A stretch of 64,000 nt of DNA, taken from contig NZ_LMDN01000003.1 of assembly GCF_001425085.1 (NCBI RefSeq), forward strand, positions 227,089 through 291,088, in the 5' to 3' direction. Shown here piece by piece: positions 1 to 7,971 of this stretch. The notes below the pieces were generated by a model. That model made no database searches, had not been told where the DNA came from, and worked only from the letters and a program-made list of their open reading frames with translations. Numbering within the stretch: position 1 is the stretch's first letter; every line of letters starts with the position of its first letter. The position numbers and the translations under genes were made by a program. This DNA is from Leifsonia sp. Root4 (lineage in GTDB: Bacteria; Actinomycetota; Actinomycetes; Actinomycetales; Microbacteriaceae).

Positions 1-32
1 GCCGGGCCGTGGTGCACGGTTACCTCGTGTCG

Positions 33-38
33 TACTAT
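33..38 (+). promoter_or_regulatory. possible -10 box upstream of the osmoprotectant ABC operon
   Basis: TACTAT lies about 65 bases before the GTG start of the ATPase gene. No convincing -35 hexamer is visible. Bases 1-103 otherwise hold no supportable gene; the Shine-Dalgarno-like AGGAGAGAGG lies at about 86-95. Confidence 0.3.
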
Positions 39-103
39 GGCGGTCCCGGCCCGCTCTAGAGCTGGACGGGGGTCGCTGTGCCCGCAGGAGAGAGGTCGTC
101 GCT

Positions 104-916
104 GTGATCGAGTTCCGCTCCGTCGCGAAGACCTTCGACGACGGCACGGTGGCAGTCCGCGACTTCAGCCTCGTCATCCCGTCACACAAGACGACGGTTC
201 TGCTTGGCTCCTCCGGTTCCGGCAAGACGACCCTGCTGCGCATGATCAACCGCATGGTCGATCCGAGCGGCGGCGCCGTCCTCATTGATGACGTGGATGT
301 CGCGAGCCAGAATCCCGTGGCGCTTCGCCGCAGCATCGGCTACGTCATGCAAAACTCGGGGCTCCTCCCGCACCGCACCGTGATCGACAACGTCGCAACG
401 GTCCCGATGCTGCGCGGTGTGCGCACGAGCGAGGCCAGGGCGCGTGCGCTTGAGCTGCTCGACACCGTCGGCCTGGACCGCGCGATGGCCGGACGCTACC
501 CCAGCCAGCTCTCCGGAGGGCAACAGCAGCGCGTCGGGGTCGCACGTGGACTCGCCGTCGACCCCAACATCCTGCTGATGGACGAGCCGTTCGGTGCCGT
601 CGACCCCGTCGTGCGGGCCGAGTTGCAGCAGGAACTCCTGCGGCTGCAGGGCGAGCTGGGCAAGACCGTCGTCTTCGTCACCCACGATGTCGACGAGGCG
701 TTCCTGCTCGGCGACCAGATCGTGCTGCTCCGCACCGGGGGAGAGGTCGCCCAGATCGGTACCCCTGCCGAGATCCTCGCGAAGCCGGCCGACGACTTCG
801 TCGCCAGCTTCATCGGCGCAGACCGCGGCAGGCGCGTGCTGCGAATTCGCGAGGTGGACGGCGCACGTGTCGTCGTCGACGCCCAGGGACGCGCGGCGGG
901 GGTCCTGGAGCCGTGA
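104..916 (+). CDS. osmoprotectant-type ABC transporter ATP-binding protein
   Basis: ATPase of a type I ABC importer of the glycine betaine/choline/osmoprotectant (ProV/OpuCA) family; it would drive uptake through the two permeases encoded next. Walker A GSSGSGKTT is at residues 35-43, the signature LSGGQQQR at about 137, Walker B ILLMDEP follows, and the switch His is in VTHDVDEA. At 270 aa it lacks the C-terminal CBS pair of longer OpuCA/ProV proteins and ends in a short tail. The GTG start at 104 has a purine-rich AGGAGAGAGG 8-18 bases upstream. The stop overlaps the next start by four bases, so the operon is translationally coupled. Substrate is inferred from family and context only. Confidence 0.93.
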   Translation: MIEFRSVAKTFDDGTVAVRDFSLVIPSHKTTVLLGSSGSGKTTLLRMINRMVDPSGGAVLIDDVDVASQNPVALRRSIGYVMQNSGLLPHRTVIDNVATVPMLRGVRTSEARARALELLDTVGLDRAMAGRYPSQLSGGQQQRVGVARGLAVDPNILLMDEPFGAVDPVVRAELQQELLRLQGELGKTVVFVTHDVDEAFLLGDQIVLLRTGGEVAQIGTPAEILAKPADDFVASFIGADRGRRVLRIREVDGARVVVDAQGRAAGVLEP

Positions 917-1551
917 GTTGGTTCCTGGCCAACATCGGCCTCGTCTGGCATCTCACCCTCGTGCATGTCGGCATCAGTATCGTGCCCATCGTCGCAGGGC
1001 TCCTGCTCTCCTTGCCGCTCGGGCTGCTCGCCCACCGCGTGCGGCCCAGCCGCGGCGTGCTGTTGGCGCTCGGCACCATTCTGTTCACGATTCCGTCACT
1101 TCCGCTGTTCATCGCGCTTCCCGCCGTGCTCGGCACCGGAATCACCAGCCCGGTCAACGTCATCGTCGGCCTCAGCATCTACGCACTCGCTCTCATGCTC
1201 CGCTCCAGCGCCGATGCCTTCGACGCGATCGATCCGGACGTGCGGTTGTCGGCCCGCGGCATGGGCTTCTCGGCATGGCAGCTGTTCTGGCAGCTGGAGC
1301 TGCCGCTCGCCGGCCCCGTGCTGCTCGCCGGCCTACGCGTCGTGTCTGCGACGACGGTGAGCCTGGTCTCTGTCGGCTCGGTGGTCGGCGTCACGAGCCT
1401 CGGCTACCTCTTCGTCAACGGCTTCCAGCGCGGGATCCCGGCCGAGGTCGTGACCGGCATCGTGGCGACCCTGCTCATCGCCGCCGTCTTCGACCTCGTG
1501 CTGGTGCTCGGCGGGCGAGTCCTGATGCCATGGCGGGGGGCCGCGCGATGA
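913..1551 (+). CDS. osmoprotectant ABC transporter permease 1
   Basis: Integral membrane permease (212 aa, about 5-6 hydrophobic segments) of the ProW/OpuCB type. The cytoplasmic EAA-like coupling loop is seen as ARGMGFSAWQLFWQLELPLA in the C-terminal half, where it would contact the ATPase. The GTG start overlaps the ATPase stop (GTGA), and its own stop overlaps the next permease ATG (ATGA). With permease 2 it probably forms a heterodimeric channel. Confidence 0.92.
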   Translation: MSWFLANIGLVWHLTLVHVGISIVPIVAGLLLSLPLGLLAHRVRPSRGVLLALGTILFTIPSLPLFIALPAVLGTGITSPVNVIVGLSIYALALMLRSSADAFDAIDPDVRLSARGMGFSAWQLFWQLELPLAGPVLLAGLRVVSATTVSLVSVGSVVGVTSLGYLFVNGFQRGIPAEVVTGIVATLLIAAVFDLVLVLGGRVLMPWRGAAR

Positions 1552-2267
1552 ACCTCTTCTTCGATGCGATCGCGTGGATATTCAACCCGGCGCTGCAGAG
1601 CGCACCGGGCGAGCTCCCACAGCGCATCCTCGAGCACCTCGCATACACCTTCGGCGCGACGGCGATCGCCGCAGGTCTCGCCATTCCCCTCGGCTACTAC
1701 ATCGGCCATACCGGGAGGGGGCGAGACATCGCGGTGGCATTCACCGGCGGCATGCGCGCCCTGCCGAGCTTCGGTGTGCTGATCCTGATCGCTCTCGGCA
1801 TCGGCATCGGATTCCGCGCCCCGCTGCTCACCTTCGTGCTACTCGCGATCCCGCCCGTGCTCGGCGGTGCGTATGCCGGCCTGCAGGCGATCGATCGCAC
1901 GGTGATCGACGCCGCTCGCGCCGTGGGGATGACGCCGCTCCAGCTGCTGCTGAAGGTCGAGATCCCGCTGGGCCTCCCGCTGCTGATCGGCGGACTCCGC
2001 GCCGCCGTGCTCCAGGTGGTCGCCACGGCGACGCTCGCCGCCTACGTCTCCGGCGGGGCGCTCGGCGGGTATATCTTCCTCGGCTACGCGACCCGTGACT
2101 ACGTCGAGATGCTGGGCGCCTCGATCGTCATCACCGTGCTCGCCCTGCTGTTGGAAGCGGTCTTCGCGCTGACACAAAAGCTCGTCACACCGCGCGGAGT
2201 GTCGGCGCAGAGTGGCAGAATCGTGAGAGCAAGCGCCCCTCGAACGAGGGCGACCGCCTCATCGTGA
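1548..2267 (+). CDS. osmoprotectant ABC transporter permease 2
   Basis: Second membrane permease (239 aa). The ATG at 1548 overlaps the previous stop and gives MNLFFDAIAWIF, followed by a first transmembrane stretch. The EAA-like loop reads AARAVGMTPLQLLLKVEIPLG. Two distinct permeases with one ATPase and one lipoprotein is the arrangement of OpuC/OsmU-type systems. The open frame extends far upstream, but that part overlaps the ATPase gene and has no homology-like features. Confidence 0.9.
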   Translation: MNLFFDAIAWIFNPALQSAPGELPQRILEHLAYTFGATAIAAGLAIPLGYYIGHTGRGRDIAVAFTGGMRALPSFGVLILIALGIGIGFRAPLLTFVLLAIPPVLGGAYAGLQAIDRTVIDAARAVGMTPLQLLLKVEIPLGLPLLIGGLRAAVLQVVATATLAAYVSGGALGGYIFLGYATRDYVEMLGASIVITVLALLLEAVFALTQKLVTPRGVSAQSGRIVRASAPRTRATASS

Positions 2268-2284
2268 GAGAGAAGGAAGCACGC

Positions 2285-3241
2285 ATGAACGTCAGCACCA
2301 CGTCTCACCGCCGCGCAACCCGCCGCACACGCATCACCCTGATCGGCGCCGCAACCGCGGTCGCCATGCTCACACTCGCCGGCTGCGCCTCTGGTGATCC
2401 GCTGGACTCCGAGAGTGAGACGGACGGGGGAGCAGCGGCATCCGACACGATCGTCGTCGGCTCGCAGCAGTACTACTCCAACGAGATCATCGCCGAGATC
2501 TACGCCCAGGCGCTCGAGGCAAACGGATTCACCGTTGAGCGCACATTCAACATCGGCCAGCGCGACGCGTACATCCCATCGCTCGAGAGCGGTGAGGTCG
2601 ACCTCTTCCCCGAGTACACGGGAAACCTGTTGCAGTACTACGTGCCGGAGACACCGGCGCGCACCACCGACGACGTCTACGAGGCGCTGACGGAGGCGCT
2701 GCCGGAGGGGCTGCGCGCCCTCGACCAGGCCGAGGCCACCGATCAGGACGCCTATTTCGTGACGAAGGAGTTCGCCGACGCGAACAAGCTCACGTCGATC
2801 GGCGATCTCGCCGCCGTGACGACGCCGCTCACGCTGGGCGGCAACCCAGAGCTCGCCACGCGCCCGTACGGGCCGGAGGGGCTCGAATCGGTCTACGGCG
2901 TCACCGTCGGCTTCACCCCGATCGCAGACAGCGGCGGGCCACTCACCCAGCAGGCGCTGCGCGCCAACGAGGTGCAGCTGGTGGACATGTACACCTCGGA
3001 CCCCACCAGTCTGGCCGACGACCTGGTGATGCTCGAGGACCCTGAGGGACTCCTGCTGGCCTCGCACGTCGTGCCGCTGGCCGGCGACGGCGTCTCGGAT
3101 GAGGCGGCCGCCGTCATCAACACGGTGCAGGGCGCGCTCAGCGTCGCCGATCTCGTTGCGCTGAACGGCCAGAGCATCAATGACGAGCTGGCCGCTCCGG
3201 AGATCGCCACGCAGTGGCTCGAGGAGAAGGCTCTCTTCTAG
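2285..3241 (+). CDS. osmoprotectant ABC transporter substrate-binding lipoprotein
   Basis: Extracytoplasmic binding protein (318 aa) of the OpuAC/ProX family. The N-terminus has an Arg-rich n-region, a hydrophobic core and the lipobox LAGC, so it should be diacylated and anchored outside. The stretch YYSNEIIAEIYAQALEANG, then VDLFPEYTGNLLQYY, is typical of this fold, and the aromatic residues are candidates for the quaternary-amine binding cage. ATG 2285 is preferred over the in-frame GTG 2264 because AGAAGGA sits 8 bases before it and the signal peptide then has normal length. Confidence 0.92.
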   Translation: MNVSTTSHRRATRRTRITLIGAATAVAMLTLAGCASGDPLDSESETDGGAAASDTIVVGSQQYYSNEIIAEIYAQALEANGFTVERTFNIGQRDAYIPSLESGEVDLFPEYTGNLLQYYVPETPARTTDDVYEALTEALPEGLRALDQAEATDQDAYFVTKEFADANKLTSIGDLAAVTTPLTLGGNPELATRPYGPEGLESVYGVTVGFTPIADSGGPLTQQALRANEVQLVDMYTSDPTSLADDLVMLEDPEGLLLASHVVPLAGDGVSDEAAAVINTVQGALSVADLVALNGQSINDELAAPEIATQWLEEKALF

Positions 3242-3272
3242 GCGGTTTCGCCCTGAGGTGAGCTCGCTGACG

Positions 3273-4001
3273 TCAGCGCAGTGGGAGGTCGTCCTCGGAC
3301 GGCCTCCCACTGTCGGTGGGAAGCGTGTCCGTCGCAGCCGGATCGACTGGCTGGTGCTCCATGTGCCGAGCCTCGAAGCGGTGCAGCAGCTTCTTGCCGA
3401 GCAGGACCAGCAGCAGGAACGCCACGATGATCCCGACGAAGACGTACCCGGCAAAGTGCAGCCGTTCCGAGAGCTCGCGATAGCTGCCGGCCGCGACGGA
3501 GCCGACGGTGACGTAGGCGAAGGCCCAGATGATGCAGGCCGGCACCGTCCAGCGCATGAAGGTGCGGTAGCGCATCGCGCTCATGCCCACGGTGAGCGGA
3601 ATCAGCGAGTGCAGCACCGGAAGGAAGCGCGACACGAAGACGGCGATGCCTCCGCGCCGCGCGAGGTAGCGTTCAGCCCGCTGCCAATTCGTTTCGCCGA
3701 TCTTGCGCCCCAGCCAGCTGCGGCGGATGTGCGGGCCGAACCAGCGGCCGAGTGCGAAGCCGATACTCTCGCCGGTCAGCGCCCCGGCCACAACGGCTGC
3801 GACCATCGCCCAGTACTCCAGGGGTGTCGAGATCGCGGTGCTGGCGACGATGACGATGGTGTCGCCCGGCACGACGAGCCCGACGAGGATCGATGTCTCG
3901 AGCATGATGCCGATGCCGGCCAGTACTGTGCGCAGGAGCGGGTCGACGCTTTCCACGGTGTTCAGCAGCCAGTCGAGAATCTCGTTCACCTGTCCGAGCA
4001 T
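3273..4001 (-). CDS. DedA/SNARE-associated (VTT) family membrane protein
   Basis: Multi-pass membrane protein of the DedA superfamily (242 aa), a group linked to membrane lipid carrier recycling and envelope homeostasis; the exact role cannot be read from sequence. Family hallmarks are the E-x-pG block around SILVGLVVPGDTIVI and the RFLPVLHSLIPLTVGMS stretch with the conserved FxRFxP-like Arg. I chose the ATG at 4001 (MLGQVNEILDWLL), because the extra 11 residues available upstream look unlike the family. The C-terminal tail is hydrophilic (about 35 residues) and its codons also form the hairpin at 3279-3312. Confidence 0.88.
   Translation of the reverse strand: MLGQVNEILDWLLNTVESVDPLLRTVLAGIGIMLETSILVGLVVPGDTIVIVASTAISTPLEYWAMVAAVVAGALTGESIGFALGRWFGPHIRRSWLGRKIGETNWQRAERYLARRGGIAVFVSRFLPVLHSLIPLTVGMSAMRYRTFMRWTVPACIIWAFAYVTVGSVAAGSYRELSERLHFAGYVFVGIIVAFLLLVLLGKKLLHRFEARHMEHQPVDPAATDTLPTDSGRPSEDDLPLR
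3279..3312. terminator. long hairpin between the convergent opu operon and dedA
   Basis: Arms at 3279-3294 and 3297-3312 pair over 16 positions with one G-U wobble and a minimal loop. It lies 38 bases after the lipoprotein stop and inside the last codons of the convergent dedA gene, so it could end plus-strand transcription while being part of the dedA coding sequence. No strong U-run follows. Confidence 0.55.
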
Positions 4002-4030
4002 AAACGGTCTGGATGCGTGAGCGCTGCGCC

Positions 4031-5020
4031 TCAAACAGGAGCGGGTGAACCGGCGAGGGCAGGGGCGATTCCGAGGGCGACGCCGAGCAGCACGGATGCC
4101 GGAATACTGACGATCAGCGCAGCCGCACTCAGCGCGAGCAGGCGCGCGAACGGTGGCAGCGGTGCCTCGGGCCGGAGAAGCCGGGAGACGCGCACGCCGA
4201 GCGGGGTGCGCGCGGCATCCGCCGGCGGCTCAAGGCGGGGCATCGGCTGCTCGCCGAGCTCGCCGCTCGCACTCGGCTGGGAGGTGCCGACCAGGGCGAT
4301 CGCCCTGGCGAGCGTGTGCGGGTCGCGTTCCTTCTTCGCATCGTCGTCGGCGAGCATCTCGACCAGCAGGCCGACGGCGTTCTCTGCGCGGTTGGCGATC
4401 GGGAACCACGGCAGCGCGGCGTGCCAGGCCCGGAACGCCAACAGCACCAGGTGGTGGAACTGGCGCAGGTGCGTCCGCTCGTGCGCGAGCACCGCGTCGA
4501 GTTCGGCCGGCTCGAGCAGTTCGATCAGCCCCCCGGAGAGCACGGTGACCGTGTGCACCCCCGGCACACAGTAGGCGATCGGAGTCGGGTGGTCGAGCAC
4601 GCGGGTGCGGGGTTGTTCCGGCAGGGGAGAGCTGAGCAGTTCGACGGTCGCGCGGTGGCGCCGGCGGCTTCTCTCGGTGCGCACGGCCGTGCTGATGAGG
4701 TTGAGCAGCAGGTGCACGCCGAGCAGCACCGCCCCACCGATCGCGACGATGTTGACGATGGCGAACTCGGCGGGGATCGGCCCGCTCGTGAGGCTGGCGA
4801 TGAGGGCGTGGATGCCGCCGGCTTCTCCGTCGAGGGGGGCGAGCCCGAAGCTCAGCAAGGCGCCGATCATCGCCAGTCCGCCGCCGAGCGCGATCGCCTG
4901 CCAGAGGGCCAGCGCCGTGCCGGGAGCACGTGACGGCCAGCGAGCGGCGGAAAGCCAGAGCGGGATCGGCCACGCCAGCGCGATGGCGAGCAGCGCCAGG
5001 ACGGCTGCGGAGGTGTACAC
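4031..5020 (-). CDS. M56 family (BlaR1-like) membrane metalloprotease
   Basis: Integral membrane zinc metalloprotease (329 aa). Hydrophobic segments occupy about residues 1-25, 35-60 and 85-112; the zinc motif HERTH is at 180-184 with downstream acidic residues in VEMLADDDA, and another hydrophobic segment ends the protein. It lacks the extracellular penicillin-binding domain of staphylococcal BlaR1, so the signal is unknown. The gene lies 17 bases after the BlaI-type repressor gene. In known BlaR1/BlaI pairs the protease inactivates the repressor; here that role is inferred. Confidence 0.85.
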   Translation of the reverse strand: MYTSAAVLALLAIALAWPIPLWLSAARWPSRAPGTALALWQAIALGGGLAMIGALLSFGLAPLDGEAGGIHALIASLTSGPIPAEFAIVNIVAIGGAVLLGVHLLLNLISTAVRTERSRRRHRATVELLSSPLPEQPRTRVLDHPTPIAYCVPGVHTVTVLSGGLIELLEPAELDAVLAHERTHLRQFHHLVLLAFRAWHAALPWFPIANRAENAVGLLVEMLADDDAKKERDPHTLARAIALVGTSQPSASGELGEQPMPRLEPPADAARTPLGVRVSRLLRPEAPLPPFARLLALSAAALIVSIPASVLLGVALGIAPALAGSPAPV

Positions 5021-5037
5021 GGCGGCTGGGCTCTGAG

Positions 5038-5415
5038 TTATCCGCTGGGCCGGGAGCCGAGCAGGGCGCGCAGCGTCTCGGCCTCGCGTGCGCTGACCTG
5101 GCCGACGAAACGGGCAAGCGCGGCATCGCGGTCGGGGGCCAGCTCGAGCACCTGGTGCATCAGTGTCGCCGTGTGCTCCTCGCGGCTGTTCACAGCGAAG
5201 TAGCGGTGCGGGCGCGAGCTGCGGCTGCGCGAGACGAATCCCTTTGCCTCCAGGCGGGAGAGCACCGTCAGCAGGGTCGTCGTTGCATGCTCTTTGCGGG
5301 GAGAGTCCGCGTCGGCGTTCAGCAGGCGTTCACCCAATTCGGGAGCGGACAGTCCGTCATGGGCGTCCCACAGGGCGTTCATGATCGATCTTTCCAAGAC
5401 CCCGAGAGTGTTCAT
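5038..5415 (-). CDS. BlaI/MecI/CopY family transcriptional repressor
   Basis: Winged-helix repressor of 125 aa, the usual length of the family. The N-terminal half (LGVLERSIMNALWDAHDG, then TTLLTVLSRLEAKGFVSRSR) gives the DNA-recognition helix and wing; the C-terminal part is the dimerisation helices. It is the first gene of a two-gene unit with the M56 protease and is divergent from cydA. Two dyads of the form TTCTAC-N5-GTAGAA lie between the two starts. Its own transcript appears leaderless (TAATCT, six bases, ATG), with the -35 zone inside the first dyad, which predicts autorepression. Confidence 0.9.
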   Translation of the reverse strand: MNTLGVLERSIMNALWDAHDGLSAPELGERLLNADADSPRKEHATTTLLTVLSRLEAKGFVSRSRSSRPHRYFAVNSREEHTATLMHQVLELAPDRDAALARFVGQVSAREAETLRALLGSRPSG

Positions 5416-5421
5416 GATTCC

Positions 5422-5427
5422 AGATTA
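5422..5427 (-). promoter_or_regulatory. -10 box of blaI (leaderless)
   Basis: On the minus strand TAATCT is followed by six bases and then the ATG at 5415, the same spacing seen at many other starts in this window. The proximal BlaI-like dyad (5447-5463) covers the expected -35 position. Confidence 0.55.
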
Positions 5428-5446
5428 CCGCTCGTAGCTGAAAATG

Positions 5447-5463
5447 TTCTACGCTCTGTAGAA
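5447..5463. promoter_or_regulatory. BlaI-type operator, copy 1
   Basis: Perfect 6-bp arms TTCTAC-N5-GTAGAA (N5 = GCTCT). The core TAC-N5-GTA resembles the dyads bound by BlaI/MecI repressors. The centre is 25 bp from copy 2, a little over two helical turns. Confidence 0.7.
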
Positions 5464-5471
5464 GTTGCGAG

Positions 5472-5488
5472 TTCTACGCAGTGTAGAA
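5472..5488. promoter_or_regulatory. BlaI-type operator, copy 2
   Basis: Second dyad TTCTAC-N5-GTAGAA (N5 = GCAGT), ending 20 bases before the cydA GTG start. It is placed to block the cydA promoter or early transcribed region. Conservation of both arms with divergent spacers argues for a protein-binding site rather than a recent duplication. Confidence 0.7.
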
Positions 5489-5508
5489 GTCCGTTGAGGG
5501 GAGCCCCC

Positions 5509-6921
5509 GTGAACGAGATCCTGGACCCGCTTGCGCTTGCGCGTTGGCAATTCGGCCTGACCACGATCTATCACTTCCTGTTCGTCCCGATCACGATCGG
5601 CATGGTCACGACGACCGCGATCTTCCAGACCGCCTGGTACAGGACGGGGCACGTCCGCTACCTCCAGCTGACCAAGTTCTTCGGCCAGCTCTTCCTCATC
5701 AACTTCGCCATGGGTGTCGTCACCGGCATCGTGCAGGAATTCCAGTTCGGCATGAACTGGTCGGACTACTCCCGCTTCGTCGGTGACGTCTTCGGCGCCC
5801 CGCTCGCGTTCGAGGGCCTGCTCGCGTTCTTCTTCGAAGCGACATTCATCGGTCTTTGGATCTTCGGTTGGGACAAGCTGCCGCGCTTCCTCCACCTGCT
5901 CACCATCTGGGCGACCGCGTTCGGCTCCGTGCTCTCGGCGTACTTCATCATCGCGGCCAACGCCTTCATGCAGAACCCGGTCGGCTATGAGATGAACGTC
6001 GAGAAGGGCAGAGCGGAACTCGTCGACATCTGGGCCCTGCTGACCAATCCGGTGGCCCTCGCGGCCTTCCCGCACACGATCTTCGCCTGTTTCATGGTGT
6101 CGGCAGGCCTCATCATCACCGTCGCCGCCTGGCATCTGGCGCGCAACCAGCACCTCGAGACGATGCGACCGGCGCTCAAGCTCGGGCTCTGGATGATGAT
6201 CATCGCCGGTGCGTTGACGACGCTCTTCGGCGACCAGCTCAGCCTGGCGATGGTCGCGACGCAGCCGATGAAGATGGCGGCGGCCGAGGCCACGTATCAA
6301 ACCGTGTGCGGCGCTCAGGCCTCATTCTCGCTGTTCACCCTCGGCACGCCGGACGGCACGAGTGAGCTCTTCTCGATCCGCGTTCCGTACCTGCTCTCGC
6401 TGCTGTCGACGCACACATTCGACGGCTGCGTCGAGGGCATCAACGACCTGCAGGCGCAGTACATCGAGGCATTCGGCCCCGGCGACTACACCCCCATCAT
6501 CTGGATCACCTACTGGGCGTTCCGCTGGATGATCGGTCTCGGCCTGCTGCACGTCTTCGTCGCCGTCGTCGGCCTCTGGCTGACCCGCGGTGGCCGTCAC
6601 CCCCGGAACAAGTGGGTCTGGAAGGCCGCGATCTGGGCGTTCCCGTTGTCGCTGGCGGCCATGATCGTCGGTTGGGTGTTCACCGAGATGGGCAGGCAAC
6701 CGTGGCTCGTGTTCAGCCTGCTCAAGACCGAGGACGGCGTCTCGCCGGGAGTCTCGGGCCTCGAGGTGCTCATTTCGCTCATCGCCTTCACGCTGATCTA
6801 CGGCATCCTCGCCGTCGTCGAGTTCAAGCTCATCAAGAAGGCAGCCCAGAAGGGCCCGGCCGACGCGCCGGAACCGCACCCGGAAACCGGGCGCATCGAA
6901 CCAGCCACCACGGTCTACTAG
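5509..6921 (+). CDS. cydA: cytochrome bd ubiquinol/menaquinol oxidase subunit I
   Basis: Catalytic subunit of the cytochrome bd terminal oxidase, oxidising quinol and reducing oxygen in the membrane. It starts with GTG 5509 (MNEILDPLALARWQFGLTTIYHF); TTGAGGGGAG lies 6-15 bases upstream. His22 in YHFLFVP matches the proximal heme ligand of the family, FPHTIFACF holds another expected heme His, and GRQPW is the family signature near the C-terminus. The length of 470 aa indicates the short Q-loop type. First gene of cydABDC and preceded by two BlaI-like operators. Confidence 0.97.
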   Translation: MNEILDPLALARWQFGLTTIYHFLFVPITIGMVTTTAIFQTAWYRTGHVRYLQLTKFFGQLFLINFAMGVVTGIVQEFQFGMNWSDYSRFVGDVFGAPLAFEGLLAFFFEATFIGLWIFGWDKLPRFLHLLTIWATAFGSVLSAYFIIAANAFMQNPVGYEMNVEKGRAELVDIWALLTNPVALAAFPHTIFACFMVSAGLIITVAAWHLARNQHLETMRPALKLGLWMMIIAGALTTLFGDQLSLAMVATQPMKMAAAEATYQTVCGAQASFSLFTLGTPDGTSELFSIRVPYLLSLLSTHTFDGCVEGINDLQAQYIEAFGPGDYTPIIWITYWAFRWMIGLGLLHVFVAVVGLWLTRGGRHPRNKWVWKAAIWAFPLSLAAMIVGWVFTEMGRQPWLVFSLLKTEDGVSPGVSGLEVLISLIAFTLIYGILAVVEFKLIKKAAQKGPADAPEPHPETGRIEPATTVY

Positions 6922-6930
6922 GAGACAATC

Positions 6931-7971
6931 ATGGATCTCGCCACACTTTGGTTCTGGATTGTCGCAGCCCTGTTCGTCGGCTACTTCATCCTGGACGGCT
7001 TCGACTTCGGCGTCGGCATGACGCTGCCATTCCTCGGCAAGGACGACCTCGACCGCCGGGTCCTCATCAACACCATCGGACCCGTCTGGGACCTCAACGA
7101 GACGTGGGTGATCGTCGCGGGTGCCTGCCTCTTCGCGGCATTCCCCGAGTGGTACGCAACGCTGTTCAGCGGCTTCTACCTGGCACTGCTGCTCATCTTG
7201 CTCGCACTCATCGTGCGCGGCGTCTCGTTCGAGTACAGGCACCAGCGGCCAGAGTCGCGCTGGAAGGCCTGGTTCGACGGCATGATCATCGTCGGTTCCG
7301 CCGTTCCGGCACTGCTCTGGGGAGTCGCATTCGCCAACATCGTGCAGGGTGTTCCCCTGGACGCCAACCACGACTACATCGGCACCTTCTTCGATCTGCT
7401 GAACCCCTACGCGCTGCTCGGCGGCCTCACCACCCTGCTGCTGTTCTTCACCCACGGCGCGGTGTTCATCTCCCTGAAGACCGCCGGCGACATCCGCGAA
7501 CGGGCCCGCAGGCTCGCCGTGCGGTCCGGCGTCATCACGATCGTGGTTGCCGCGTCGTTCCTGGTCTGGACCGCCTTCCTGGCCGAGTTCAACGTCGCCT
7601 ACCTCGTGCTCGCCTCGCTGGCGGCCGTCGCCCTCATCGGGGCGTGGTTGTTCAACCTGCGGGGCGCGGAGGGCTGGTCGTTCGGCTTCATGGCCGCGAC
7701 CATCGCTCTGGCGGTTTTGGCGCTGTTCACGGCCCTGTTCCCGGATGTCATGCCTGCCAGCAACGACCCGGCGAACAGCCTCACCATCGCCAACGCCTCG
7801 AGCTCCGAGTACACGTTGACGGTCATGAGCTGGACGGCACTCGTCTTCCTGCCGCTGATCCTGCTCTACCAGGGCTGGACGTACTGGGTCTTCCGCAAGC
7901 GGGTCAGCCGCGCGAGCATCCAGGCCGCGACGGGCACGGCTCCCGCCGACGCCGCCGCGCAGCCGGCGTGA
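6931..7971 (+). CDS. cydB: cytochrome bd oxidase subunit II
   Basis: Structural partner of CydA (346 aa) with eight or nine hydrophobic segments. The N-terminus carries the conserved LDGFDFGVGM block, followed by WDLNETWVIVAGACLFAAFP, both diagnostic for CydB. It begins 9 bases after cydA, and its stop overlaps the GTG start of cydD. Confidence 0.97.
   Translation: MDLATLWFWIVAALFVGYFILDGFDFGVGMTLPFLGKDDLDRRVLINTIGPVWDLNETWVIVAGACLFAAFPEWYATLFSGFYLALLLILLALIVRGVSFEYRHQRPESRWKAWFDGMIIVGSAVPALLWGVAFANIVQGVPLDANHDYIGTFFDLLNPYALLGGLTTLLLFFTHGAVFISLKTAGDIRERARRLAVRSGVITIVVAASFLVWTAFLAEFNVAYLVLASLAAVALIGAWLFNLRGAEGWSFGFMAATIALAVLALFTALFPDVMPASNDPANSLTIANASSSEYTLTVMSWTALVFLPLILLYQGWTYWVFRKRVSRASIQAATGTAPADAAAQPA

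Noticed and set aside
2099-3454. Long minus-strand frame over the substrate-binding lipoprotein gene
   Set aside because: Shadow of the plus-strand lipoprotein with no protein-like features.
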